Below, piece after piece: positions 17,117-26,230 of a stretch of DNA of 64,000 nucleotides. Positions within the stretch are counted from its first letter, which is position 1, and each line of letters opens with the position of its first letter. The notes beneath the pieces were generated by a model. The model saw nothing but the letters and a program-made list of their open reading frames with translations. It was not told the origin of the DNA and made no database searches. Source of the stretch: G038396625 sp038396625 (GTDB lineage: Bacteria; Bacillota; Clostridia; Peptostreptococcales; Thermotaleaceae); NCBI GenBank assembly GCA_038396625.1, contig CP121688.1, forward strand, positions 1,178,001 to 1,242,000, in the 5' to 3' direction. Position numbers and translations under genes: made by a program.

Positions 17117-18589
17117 ATGAATTTTAAAAAGGGAAATACTTTTTTGAACAATGTAAGCACAAGGATGATTGTTATTTCCATTCCTTTATTTCTTATGTTT
17201 CTGGTTGTTTTGCTATTAAAGAATATAAATCTGTATTATCAAGTATTGGTGATTTTTAGCATTACAAGTGTATGGATCTTGTTGGCAAGCTTGCTATTAA
17301 AACAAATATACATAAAGCCTATTGAAGATTTAGGAAGACAGATCTCTCTAATGATTGAAAATCAATCTTTTATCCCAATAAAAGAAAAAGGGAGCAAGGA
17401 GATAATTCATCTCATAAAAGGATTCAATCATTTTATTAGCCGTATGCAGAATCAAGGCCACAAAGAAGAATATTTCTCTAATTTATCCAATATAGACTGC
17501 TTAACATCCTTATATAATCACAAATATTTTTATGAATGCTTGAATGAAAACATTGATAGAAGATGCAAAGCCGCGGTTCTTTTATTTTGTGATCTAGATA
17601 AATTTAAAATTCTTAATGATATTTATGGTCATGGGATTGGCAATAAGGTTTTAGAAGAAGTAGCCAATATTTTAAAGCGTTCTGTACAAGGAAATGGTAG
17701 GGTATTTCGATATGGTGCAGATGAATTTGCAGTGTTGCTTGAAAATACTACCGTCAAACAGGCTTATAATGTTGGGGAGCATATAAGACTAAACACACTA
17801 CACTTTAACTGGCTAAAAAGATATAAAATTTCATATCCTATTACGATTAGTGTGGGGATTGCTGCCTATCCATATCATGCTTTAAGTGTCCAGGATGTAG
17901 TGGTACAAGCAGATGAAGCCATGCGTTTTGTGAAACAAAATGGTGGAAATCAATGTTGTGTCTACGAAGAAGGATGTCAGAACTTTAAAAATAGAAGATC
18001 GCAATCAAATACCCCCATCAATGCAGCGATTGCATTGGCAGCAGCGATTGATGCAAAGGATTTATATACGGGCAAACATTCTGAACTAGTGGCGAAATAT
18101 GCCCTTCTTCTTGCAGAAAAATTAAGTTTATCTGTACGAGACAAGCGTATTTTAAGAATTGGTTCTTTACTGCATGATTGTGGAAAAATAGGTATTCCTG
18201 ATGCGATTCTTCGAAAACCCGATAAATTAACGGAAGAAGAGTTTGATATTATTCGCAATCATACGATATTAGGTAATAATATTGTAAAGCATATTACTGA
18301 GAATTCATCGATTATTTCCTGTGTCAGAAGTCATCATGAAAGATGGGATGGAAAGGGATATCCTGATCAATTGGCAGGTGAATCCATTTCACTTTATGCC
18401 CGAATTGTATGTATTGCAGATGCATATCATGCCATGACATCAGATCGACCCTATCGTAAGGCTTTAACAGAAGAAGAAGCATTGAAAGAATTAAGAAAAA
18501 ATAAAGGATTACAATTTGAACCAAAACTGGTAGATAAATTTGTTGAGGCTATTGAAGGATATATGGCTTATGAAATGATATCAAGATAA
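17117..18589 (+). CDS. Membrane-bound GGDEF/HD-GYP cyclic-di-GMP protein
   Basis: The protein has two N-terminal membrane helices with almost no extracellular loop, a HAMP-like linker, a GGDEF domain and a C-terminal HD-GYP phosphodiesterase domain. The HD-GYP motifs are complete: HDCGKIGIPD and HHERWDGKGYP, with ADAYHAMTSDRPYR. The cyclase motif reads RYGADEF instead of GGDEF, changing the second glycine that contacts GTP, so cyclase activity may be lost or reduced. An in-frame ATG exists at 17069, but ATG 17117 has AGGAGAAGG just upstream and gives a normal membrane-anchor start. No operon partner is seen. Confidence 0.88.
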   Translation: MNFKKGNTFLNNVSTRMIVISIPLFLMFLVVLLLKNINLYYQVLVIFSITSVWILLASLLLKQIYIKPIEDLGRQISLMIENQSFIPIKEKGSKEIIHLIKGFNHFISRMQNQGHKEEYFSNLSNIDCLTSLYNHKYFYECLNENIDRRCKAAVLLFCDLDKFKILNDIYGHGIGNKVLEEVANILKRSVQGNGRVFRYGADEFAVLLENTTVKQAYNVGEHIRLNTLHFNWLKRYKISYPITISVGIAAYPYHALSVQDVVVQADEAMRFVKQNGGNQCCVYEEGCQNFKNRRSQSNTPINAAIALAAAIDAKDLYTGKHSELVAKYALLLAEKLSLSVRDKRILRIGSLLHDCGKIGIPDAILRKPDKLTEEEFDIIRNHTILGNNIVKHITENSSIISCVRSHHERWDGKGYPDQLAGESISLYARIVCIADAYHAMTSDRPYRKALTEEEALKELRKNKGLQFEPKLVDKFVEAIEGYMAYEMISR

Positions 18590-18597
18590 AAGTATTT

Positions 18598-18622
18598 AGG
18601 TCACAACCTGTGGCCTATTTTT
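18598..18622 (+). terminator. Terminator after the GGDEF/HD-GYP gene
   Basis: AGGTCAC (18598-18604) pairs with GTGGCCT (18610-18616), with one G-U pair, followed by ATTTTTATT. Confidence 0.75.
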
Positions 18623-18705
18623 ATTGAGCTAAAAACAGGAAGGAATAAGTCTATAAAAAATAGAATGTATACCTTGGAAAGAATATATTGCTTTGGAGGT
18701 AGCAA

Positions 18706-19836
18706 ATGAAAAAAATTAAAATTCTTCACTGTGGAGATTTACATTTTGATACACCTTTTACAGAGTTGTCCAGAGTAGAAGCGGAAAAGAGAAAAGAAGA
18801 TTTACGAGAAACCTTTGGTCAAATCATTGATCTAGTCAAGAAAGAAAATGTGCCGATTTTGCTTATCAGTGGAGATTTATTTGATAATACAAAGGTAATG
18901 AAAATGACGCTGGATTATATCATCAGTAAATTTAATGAAATTCCAGAAACGCGAATTTTTATCAGTCCGGGGAATCATGATCCCTATACGCAGCGATCCT
19001 TTTATTCTATTATGGATTGGCCTTTGAATGTTCATATTTTCGACACAGCCATAGGAAAAGTGAAAATTCCTGAACAAAATGTTTGTGTATATGGAATTGG
19101 TTTTTCAAAATCCCATGAAAAACAGTGCTTGATTGAAAAATTTTCTGCGGAGGATGACAACTGTATCAACATTATGGTCCTTCATGGAGAGGTGGTGAGT
19201 CTAGGACAGAATAGTGACTATCATCCTATTCCCTTAGAGCATATTGAAAATAGTAAATTAGATTATTTGGCTTTAGGTCATCGTCATACCTACGAAGGCA
19301 TTCAAAAAACAGGAAGTACTTTCTGGAGTTATAGTGGAAATCCAGAGGGAAGAGGCTTTGACGAATTGGGGTCAAAGGGTGTGGTACTTGGAGAGATTGG
19401 GAAAGGATACTGCGCCCTGAACTTTCTGCCTATCAACAAAAGAGAATATGTTGTTAAAAAGGTAGATATCAGCGGCGTATCCACCTATGAAGAAGTGGTC
19501 CAAGCCATTTTTAGAGATATTACAGATGCTGCACAACAGGATAATCTATACAAAATTATTTTGACAGGAAAGGTGTCTTCAGAATTTACCATCCAGCGAC
19601 AGGTACTGGAAGAAAAAATAAAAAAGAATTTTTATTTTGTAAAAATCCAGGATGCTACGCAAATGGAAATAGACTATGATCGTCTTGAAAATGAATTTTC
19701 CCTAAAAGGTTTGTTTGTAAAAAAAATGAGGAAAAAAATTCATGGTGCTGCAACAGAATTAGAGAAAAAACAATTGTTTCATGCTTTAGAGATAGGAATC
19801 AAAGCCCTAGAGGATGAGGAGGTACCCATAGAATGA
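18706..19836 (+). CDS. yhaO: DNA-repair metallophosphoesterase, YhaO/SbcD-like
   Basis: The 376-residue cytoplasmic nuclease-type phosphoesterase carries the metal-binding motifs CGDLHFDTPF, SGDLFDN, SPGNHDP, VLHGEV and LGHRHTYEG in order. These match the Mre11/SbcD fold. A capping domain follows (about 265-340). It overlaps the AAA ATPase gene by 4 bp, so the two form a Mre11-Rad50-like pair that likely processes DNA ends. GGAGG precedes ATG 18706. Confidence 0.92.
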   Translation: MKKIKILHCGDLHFDTPFTELSRVEAEKRKEDLRETFGQIIDLVKKENVPILLISGDLFDNTKVMKMTLDYIISKFNEIPETRIFISPGNHDPYTQRSFYSIMDWPLNVHIFDTAIGKVKIPEQNVCVYGIGFSKSHEKQCLIEKFSAEDDNCINIMVLHGEVVSLGQNSDYHPIPLEHIENSKLDYLALGHRHTYEGIQKTGSTFWSYSGNPEGRGFDELGSKGVVLGEIGKGYCALNFLPINKREYVVKKVDISGVSTYEEVVQAIFRDITDAAQQDNLYKIILTGKVSSEFTIQRQVLEEKIKKNFYFVKIQDATQMEIDYDRLENEFSLKGLFVKKMRKKIHGAATELEKKQLFHALEIGIKALEDEEVPIE

Positions 19837-22622
19837 TCATAAAGAGATTGCGGGTCGGGAGCTTTGGGAAATTAAAGAATGTAGACATAGAACTACATAA
19901 TGGGTTAAATGTAATCTATGGAGAGAATGAAGCGGGCAAAAGTACACTGCAGACTTTTATTAAAAGTATGCTTTATGGGATGAATTCTCAAAAGAAAAAG
20001 ATTCGAGAAAATGATCGAAAAAGATTCTTGCCTTGGAGTGAAGAAAATGCCAGTGGAGAACTTTATTTTGAGGATGACTATCATAATCGCTATGTCATAA
20101 AACGAAGCTTTGGACGAAGAAAAAGAGAGGATGAGGCGATCGTCTTGGATGAAGTTACAGGAAAGGAAGTACCCTATATAAACCAAGAGATGCCTGGAAT
20201 AAATGTGTTGGGCTTAGGAGAAGAAGCCTTTGAAAATACAGTTTTTGTAAGACAATTGATGTGCCAAGTGGTCAGTAACAAAGATGATGAAATCATCAAA
20301 CGTCTTTCGAATCTTCAAGAAAGCGGTGATGAAAACATATCCTACCATAAGGCGATGAATCATTTACAGAGGATGAAAAAACAGTTATATACCCAAAGAA
20401 GAACTGGCAAACTAGACAAATTAAAAGAACAATATATCCAATTACAGGAAGAATGGCGACAAGGGCAGCAACTGTATGAAGAAAATAGGGAAGATCAGAT
20501 AAAACTTCATCATCAAATTAAAGAAAAAGCTGCATTAGAAAAAAACATCCTTCATTTAGAAGGGCAAAAAAGAAGAGAAAAAATTCAAAAGCTGCAAGAA
20601 GAATATAGAAAATTTGAGGGCTACAACAAGCAAATCAAAGAACTAACCCAGAAAAAACAAAAACTTATGGAAACATTAACTACAGAAGAGGGGGTCATAG
20701 ATGAGACTTTTGTAGAAAGTGTAAAGAAACAGAAGTTGATATGGATGCAGGAAGCAAAACAATGGGATGCAATGGAAAATGAAAAAGTACAACTTGAAAA
20801 TAAGATAGAGAAAAAAAGGGATCTTTTAGAAGCATTTCAAGGGTATGAAAAATTGGATAAAGATATTGAAATAAAGCTCCACCGCTGGATCCATGAAAAA
20901 AACAATCTTGCTGAAAAACTCCAGGAAGTCAGAGAAGTGCAAGAAGCACGATTAGATTTAGAGAAACAGCTAAGCAATGAAAGAAATCATCTAGGAAAAT
21001 GGGCACAATTTGAATTCGTAGATGAGGAAGTAGAAACTGAAATTTATAGTCTTGAAGAAGAATTGAAGACCCAAAGGCAAGTATTAACCCAAGATAGCAA
21101 AAGAGATAGTTTACTACTAAAAAAGGATTTTTTACAAGACCAATTAAAAGGGATTCAGTTTAGAGGGATTCTCAGTGGACTTATTTTTATAGGAGGCTGT
21201 ATAGGTGCATGGATAAAATATGATAGGCTATATATTTTATCTATACTAGGACTAATAGGAGGGATTTATACCCTGCATAAAAGAAATAAAATTATTTTAC
21301 GATTGAAAGATATTAAAGAACAAATGATCGCCCATGGAGATAGGAAGGATATCCAAAGGGCAATCGAACGCATTAGCAGTAGATTGCAGGATCACTACAA
21401 ATCATTAGGCATCGATGGATATGAAGATTTTAGAACAGGGTTGAGAAAATACACGCAACAAAGAGCGCAAATCAATAGACTAAAGATAAAAATTGAAGAA
21501 AAACAAAAGCAGATGGAAAAAATGGCGGTTACCACAATTCAAGAAAAATATGGGGAGATTGCTAAACTTATTGATACATTGCTAACCCAATGCGGCTGCG
21601 TATGTATTGAAGATTTCTTGACAGGATGGAAGGAGTACAGTAGCTTGTTCCTTGAAAAAGTAAGTCTAGAAAAAGACTTAGTAAGGATTCAAGAACATTT
21701 AAAAATACAACAAAATCTCCAAAGGGATATAGAAAAGAAATTGCGATTCATGCTGCAACCTTTAAAAATACAAACAATTCGAGTAGAGCAGATAGACCCT
21801 TTCATCATTCAATTAGAAAGCAAGTTAAAGGAGAAAATTACATTAGAACACAAACTCGCTTCTTTGGAAGAAATTTGCACAACCTTCCAACAAGGGAAGG
21901 ATATAGAAAATATGAAAAAGGCTATAGAAGAAGATATAAATCCGCAAGAAAGGAAAGTAAATGATATAGAAGGAGACATCGAAGAAGAATTAAGGGAAGC
22001 TCAGCAAGAATTAATAGCCCTTGAAAAACAAATTAAGGATACGGAACATAGAATACAAAGAAGGTTTTATCAACGTAAAAGCATTAGTGAAATAGAAGAA
22101 GAAATACAGCGTTTCAAAGAGACGATAGGACATTACGAAGAAGTTTACGTTTCTTTGGATATTGCCACAGAAGGGTTAGAAGAGGCTTTTAGAGAAATTC
22201 AAAAAAATTTTGGACCTAGACTGAATCGTGTAGCTGGAGACATTTTGAGTACTATTACATATAATAAATACAATGCCTTAAAAATTTCTGAGGATTATGA
22301 AATCAAAATGATAGATCCTGTGGCAGACAAAATCAAAGAAATTGATTATTTTAGTAATGGTACGTGGGATCAGATTTATTTTGCTTTGAGGATGGGCATC
22401 ATCACATTGATTGGGGATAATGAGAATGTTATTCCCTTGGTTTTAGATGATGCCTTTATTCAATATGATGATAGTCGATTAAAGGCAGTATTAGATTATT
22501 TATGCAAATATGCCCAAATCCATCAAGTAATTTTATTTACCTGTCAACAAAGAGAAGTAGATATTTTAAAAGCGTATAAAGAGGTATATTTTCACATGCT
22601 ATCTTCCAATGAAGAACATTAA
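19833..22622 (+). CDS. yhaN: AAA ATPase with long coiled coil, YhaN/SbcC-like
   Basis: The 929-residue SMC/Rad50-type protein has Walker A GENEAGKST at residues 30-38, long coiled coils (about 180-440 and 500-770), and a C-terminal ATPase half with SNGTWDQIYFALR and Walker B VIPLVLDDAFIQYDD. Two hydrophobic helices in the middle (about 446-485, FRGILSGLIFIGGCIGAW) set YhaN proteins apart from SbcC and suggest membrane attachment at the hinge. It is translationally coupled to yhaO and overlaps the convergent Nudix gene by 4 bp. Confidence 0.92.
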   Translation: MIIKRLRVGSFGKLKNVDIELHNGLNVIYGENEAGKSTLQTFIKSMLYGMNSQKKKIRENDRKRFLPWSEENASGELYFEDDYHNRYVIKRSFGRRKREDEAIVLDEVTGKEVPYINQEMPGINVLGLGEEAFENTVFVRQLMCQVVSNKDDEIIKRLSNLQESGDENISYHKAMNHLQRMKKQLYTQRRTGKLDKLKEQYIQLQEEWRQGQQLYEENREDQIKLHHQIKEKAALEKNILHLEGQKRREKIQKLQEEYRKFEGYNKQIKELTQKKQKLMETLTTEEGVIDETFVESVKKQKLIWMQEAKQWDAMENEKVQLENKIEKKRDLLEAFQGYEKLDKDIEIKLHRWIHEKNNLAEKLQEVREVQEARLDLEKQLSNERNHLGKWAQFEFVDEEVETEIYSLEEELKTQRQVLTQDSKRDSLLLKKDFLQDQLKGIQFRGILSGLIFIGGCIGAWIKYDRLYILSILGLIGGIYTLHKRNKIILRLKDIKEQMIAHGDRKDIQRAIERISSRLQDHYKSLGIDGYEDFRTGLRKYTQQRAQINRLKIKIEEKQKQMEKMAVTTIQEKYGEIAKLIDTLLTQCGCVCIEDFLTGWKEYSSLFLEKVSLEKDLVRIQEHLKIQQNLQRDIEKKLRFMLQPLKIQTIRVEQIDPFIIQLESKLKEKITLEHKLASLEEICTTFQQGKDIENMKKAIEEDINPQERKVNDIEGDIEEELREAQQELIALEKQIKDTEHRIQRRFYQRKSISEIEEEIQRFKETIGHYEEVYVSLDIATEGLEEAFREIQKNFGPRLNRVAGDILSTITYNKYNALKISEDYEIKMIDPVADKIKEIDYFSNGTWDQIYFALRMGIITLIGDNENVIPLVLDDAFIQYDDSRLKAVLDYLCKYAQIHQVILFTCQQREVDILKAYKEVYFHMLSSNEEH

Positions 22623-23239
22623 ATATTGTCTTTAAGGATATTTATAAAGTTTTTGACAATTCTTGCGGTCATACCCCAAATAATATGATTTCCATAGGCA
22701 TAAAATAATACGGGATGTTTACCAGTTCGCCAGTGATAGTCTTTACCGTTTTGAATCATATGAAATGGAAATCCTTCATCCACATACGTCCGAAGATCTA
22801 CGTAATGTTCTAAAGGTGGATTATCCATAAAATACTTGATAGGAACGGTAAAAATATCTGAAACCTCATCTCTATTAAACTGGATCTCTTCAACTTTTAC
22901 ATTCATAAGAGAACCTGCATAAGGGTAGAGAATAAGGTTATAAGGCATTACTAAATAGTCTAATCGACCTAAGATTTCGATATTATTGGAAGTTAGATTT
23001 AATTCCTCACAGGTTTCTCGGATGGCACAATGTTGCGCCGATTCATTTTTCTCGATTTTTCCTCCAGGAAAACATATCTCCCGGGGTTGTGTTCTTAATG
23101 TCTCTGAACGAATTTCAAACAAAAGTTCAAGTTCATCCTTAACTTTAACAATGGGAACAAGTACAGAAAAACGGCGATATCGTCCTTCAGGACGGGCCTT
23201 TCTACCTTGAATTTTGCTTTTAACGATTTGAATATCCAT
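22619..23239 (-). CDS. Nudix hydrolase, coenzyme A pyrophosphatase type
   Basis: The roughly 206-residue protein has the Nudix box GGKIEKNESAQHCAIRETCEEL (about residues 57-78) preceded by LRTQPREICFP, a pattern of the NudL/YeaB CoA-diphosphatase subgroup. It would hydrolyse CoA-like dinucleotides in the cytoplasm. The usual glycine after REXXEE is replaced by Asn, which some members tolerate. A GTG at 23248 lies inside the ribosome site AGGTG; ATG 23239 is chosen. Its stop overlaps the end of yhaN. Confidence 0.88.
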   Translation of the reverse strand: MDIQIVKSKIQGRKARPEGRYRRFSVLVPIVKVKDELELLFEIRSETLRTQPREICFPGGKIEKNESAQHCAIRETCEELNLTSNNIEILGRLDYLVMPYNLILYPYAGSLMNVKVEEIQFNRDEVSDIFTVPIKYFMDNPPLEHYVDLRTYVDEGFPFHMIQNGKDYHWRTGKHPVLFYAYGNHIIWGMTARIVKNFINILKDNI

Positions 23240-23465
23240 GATGATCACCTAATTTCATTTGTAATAACGAGTAAATATATTCAAGCTCACGTTGAACTTT
23301 AACAGGAAATACGATCTCCTAACAATAGTATATAATATTGGGACAAATTATAGAATCTTTTCTTATGGAAAAAATTCTCTGATGTGAACAACTATTACTT
23401 TATTCTCTGTATAGATTTTTAAAATTCTGCTCAAAATAGCTAGAGAAATCAAACAAGGAGTGATA

Positions 23466-23711
23466 ATGATGGATCATTTAAGTGTAATGAGTATTAGGGT
23501 GGATCATCGCACCGACGCAGCACCTCAGGTGCAAGACATCCTAACCAAAAACGGAGATATGATTCTTGGAAGGTTTGGGATTCATGATCCGGGAGAAGTA
23601 AATCATGGTTTAATTACCTTAAACTTAAGAGCAGATATGCAGAGAATACACCGTATGATGGAAGATTTACAAGGATTAGACGGAATAAAAGTAAATCATA
23701 TGCAAGCATAA
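23466..23711 (+). CDS. TM1266-family putative iron-only hydrogenase system regulator
   Basis: The 81-residue ACT-like protein carries the family pattern VMSIRVDHRTDAAPQVQDILTKNGDMILGRFGIHDP and HGLITLNLRAD. The family resembles the ligand-binding half of NikR and is often near [FeFe]-hydrogenase maturation genes, though no hydrogenase gene is in this window. The in-frame GTG at 23460 abuts the ribosome site AAGGAG, so ATG 23466 is preferred. Confidence 0.85.
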   Translation: MMDHLSVMSIRVDHRTDAAPQVQDILTKNGDMILGRFGIHDPGEVNHGLITLNLRADMQRIHRMMEDLQGLDGIKVNHMQA

Positions 23712-23747
23712 TCAAGAGCAGATGATGTTTTTCATCTGCTTTTGATT
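23710..23747 (-). terminator. Terminator between TM1266 and gerB-type genes
   Basis: Arms of 14 pairs with one mismatch (AATCAAgAGCAGATG and CATCTGCTtTTGATT) surround a short loop. The right arm encodes the last residues of the minus-strand gene and its TGA. It probably acts in both directions. Confidence 0.75.
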
Positions 23748-24805
23748 TGCCTCCTCAATACGGCAATACCTAATAAAAGTAAAGGAATGATTATTTCAAA
23801 GAGAGCCCCATAATAAGGAGAAACTTCTTTACTCCACTGCAACATATCAGAAAGATTATCAAAGATCCAGATAGACAAAGAAACCATAAGTGCACTGATA
23901 GGCAGGACAAAGGGTTTATAATCCGTTAAACGAAAAAGCTGAATCATTCCCACAAGCGCTGCATAGCTACAAATTACTATTTTGATTCCACCCGTCACAA
24001 TCAAATTAACGGAAACAAAGGGTTGAATGATTGCGTCGGGAAGAAGTGTTGTGCTTACATCAAGGGGAAATACAGTACGCACTAAGAGCTGAGGACCAAG
24101 AATAAGCAAACTACGCAAGACGGTGCTTAATAATATTAGACCAGCGATCGTAAGAGCGATATAAGTGGCCTTTAGCATTTTTTTCTGACGATTGAGGGCT
24201 GGAAACACCATTAAAAAAACTACTGCATCTCCAAAGGGGAAGCCTAAGACATGAAAGCTTTCCTTGATGACAGGCATCCAACCTTGCCCTAAAATAGGAA
24301 ATAGATGATTCCAATCATATAACCCTATAAAGACAAAAAACAAGAATAGAATACCAAGCATGACCAAAGGGATCATCAACTCGGCTGTTCTTGCAATTAC
24401 TTCTAATCCAGCCCGTAATGCATAAGCTAAAACAAGGGCAAAACAGACCGTAATAAAAAGAAGGGGTGTTTCGGGATAATTGACAGTCGTCATATATTCA
24501 CCGAAGTTTCGAAATACCAGAGCGCCTAAGTGCATGAAATACCAAATATATAGTAGACTGATGATACTGCCCAACATTTTTCCAAACACGTCTACCAATA
24601 TTTCAACCAATGCTTTGGATGGATGTAATAGGGCTATGGCGACATAGATCCCTATTAAAACATAGCTACCGAACCATCCAAGGATATAAGCTAGCCATGC
24701 ATCCTGAGAGGCATTTGTTCCTGGAATCAGAACTGCTGAGCTACCAAATAAAAACCCCATAAGTAATATGGTTAGTTGTGTTGAAGAAATACTAATCTTT
24801 TGCAT
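23732..24805 (-). CDS. Spore germination receptor B subunit (GerB/GerKB-type permease)
   Basis: The 357-residue membrane protein of the APC-like GerAB family has ten hydrophobic helices. It starts KISISSTQLTILLMGFLFGSSAVLIPG and has the conserved ARTAELMIPLVMLG segment. It forms the germinant-binding channel-like part of the receptor in the spore inner membrane. It is the last gene of the order A-C-D-B, 11 bp after the small D-like gene. Confidence 0.92.
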   Translation of the reverse strand: MQKISISSTQLTILLMGFLFGSSAVLIPGTNASQDAWLAYILGWFGSYVLIGIYVAIALLHPSKALVEILVDVFGKMLGSIISLLYIWYFMHLGALVFRNFGEYMTTVNYPETPLLFITVCFALVLAYALRAGLEVIARTAELMIPLVMLGILFLFFVFIGLYDWNHLFPILGQGWMPVIKESFHVLGFPFGDAVVFLMVFPALNRQKKMLKATYIALTIAGLILLSTVLRSLLILGPQLLVRTVFPLDVSTTLLPDAIIQPFVSVNLIVTGGIKIVICSYAALVGMIQLFRLTDYKPFVLPISALMVSLSIWIFDNLSDMLQWSKEVSPYYGALFEIIIPLLLLGIAVLRRQIKSR

Positions 24806-24816
24806 ATGTATTCACC

Positions 24817-25029
24817 CTAGGGCATCCATATCGTTTGGATGATTTTTTTTATGACATCTGAAGGACTAATAGGGGCTTTGTCGATGATTTGAAGCAAGCT
24901 AATAATAAAAGCTGTAGAGAATAGAAAAAAGTATAGAAACATTATTTTTCTACGCTCTTTGGCTTTCAATAATTGTGGTAAATCAATGAGAGCAATGATC
25001 AAAAAAAAGACAAGTAACCCGATAACCAT
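24817..25029 (-). CDS. Two-helix membrane protein in ger operon (D-subunit-like)
   Basis: The 70-residue protein has two hydrophobic helices (VIGLLVFFLIIALIDLPQLL and IMFLYFFLFSTAFIISLLQII) and a short C-terminal tail. Its size, topology and place in a germinant-receptor operon match the small D subunits that modulate some Ger receptors, although sequence alone does not prove homology. GAAAGGA lies upstream of ATG 25029. Confidence 0.7.
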   Translation of the reverse strand: MVIGLLVFFLIIALIDLPQLLKAKERRKIMFLYFFLFSTAFIISLLQIIDKAPISPSDVIKKIIQTIWMP

Positions 25030-25045
25030 GACAGATATCCTTTCT

Positions 25046-26227
25046 TTATTTAGCTTGTAAGGGCTTTGTAACCAACCCTGTATTTTTGATTTTAAAATCC
25101 ACTTGAATCTCTACAACGATATCAGAAAAATAGTCATGCCAATCATCTGAAAGATCATTCCAAATATGTGGATACTTTTTATATAGTTTCTCACCAAAGC
25201 CAAAAATATCACTTTTGTATTGCTTCTGGGCTAGATGGATAACCTGTTGGATTTGTTGTTGGATCGCTGCTCCTGCTTCTTTTTCCAGTACATGTAACAT
25301 CTGCTGGGTTGTTAAATTCCCTAGTCCCTGCTGTTCTCCTAGCGTTCCTTGTGCATCAATGCTTACAAGCCATTTTAAGTGATGATCTTGTGATAATTGT
25401 ACATCGATTTTTCCATCAGCCGCTGTTCTTTGAATGGAAATGAATTTGTTTTTATCCAATGGATTTGGGATGTTGATAATCCCACTTTTTACCTTGTTTT
25501 GAGTATAAAGGTATCCCATCGTTTCTATAGGTTTTAACCAACCTATCAGTCGATCTTTTTTAAAAACAGCAGAACCGTGGACCTGTAGATCTTTGATGTT
25601 TAAAGGAGAAGCTTTTTTTACAATTTCGACGACTCCTATGGTTGCACTCTGTCCTGGTGTACTAAGCTGTTTAAATAAATTGATTAGATCCACTTCTTCA
25701 ATAACAGGGTTGGCTTGGATATTTTTCATAATATCGCGGATATGGCTAACGGGAATGTCTTCTAATTCGCTTTTTGCAGTAAGTATTTCTTTTGCAGTAG
25801 TTCCTTTTGCAATTAGAATACCAGAAGACAATACAGGTTCGTAATCTCTTTCAAAAACATCTAATACATCTCCAATTCCTTCTTTTGCCAATTTTTCACC
25901 TATTATTATTAATTGTACATGGCTGTAAAAGGGCTTTCGATTGACGGTAGTCAATTGGCTTCTAACGGCTTCAAAAACAGTATCGCCTTTGGTAGAATAA
26001 ATCCATACAGGAGATTCTGTTGGTTTTCCTCCTTCTTTGGCTCCTACTACAGCGGGTTTTACGATCTGTAATGTGAGCTCAAACTTATTATCCTCTGTTT
26101 TATCTAAACCTACACCGGTTACAAAAGCCATTTGTATTAGATCCTTATTACTCCAGCAACCAAAGAGGTAGAGTAGAGAAAAAGAAAGAATAATCAGCAG
26201 TGGCCACTTTTTTGATCGATGTATCAT
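25046..26227 (-). CDS. Spore germination receptor C lipoprotein (GerC family)
   Basis: The 393-residue Ger(x)C protein has a signal peptide ending LLYLFGC (lipidated Cys near residue 23), the hallmark CWSNKDLIQMAFVTGVGLDK, and the C-terminal GerC domain (about 215-385). It anchors to the outer face of the spore inner membrane as part of the receptor. It starts 3 bp after the A-subunit gene. Confidence 0.93.
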   Translation of the reverse strand: MIHRSKKWPLLIILSFSLLYLFGCWSNKDLIQMAFVTGVGLDKTEDNKFELTLQIVKPAVVGAKEGGKPTESPVWIYSTKGDTVFEAVRSQLTTVNRKPFYSHVQLIIIGEKLAKEGIGDVLDVFERDYEPVLSSGILIAKGTTAKEILTAKSELEDIPVSHIRDIMKNIQANPVIEEVDLINLFKQLSTPGQSATIGVVEIVKKASPLNIKDLQVHGSAVFKKDRLIGWLKPIETMGYLYTQNKVKSGIINIPNPLDKNKFISIQRTAADGKIDVQLSQDHHLKWLVSIDAQGTLGEQQGLGNLTTQQMLHVLEKEAGAAIQQQIQQVIHLAQKQYKSDIFGFGEKLYKKYPHIWNDLSDDWHDYFSDIVVEIQVDFKIKNTGLVTKPLQAK

Positions 26228-26230
26228 GAT

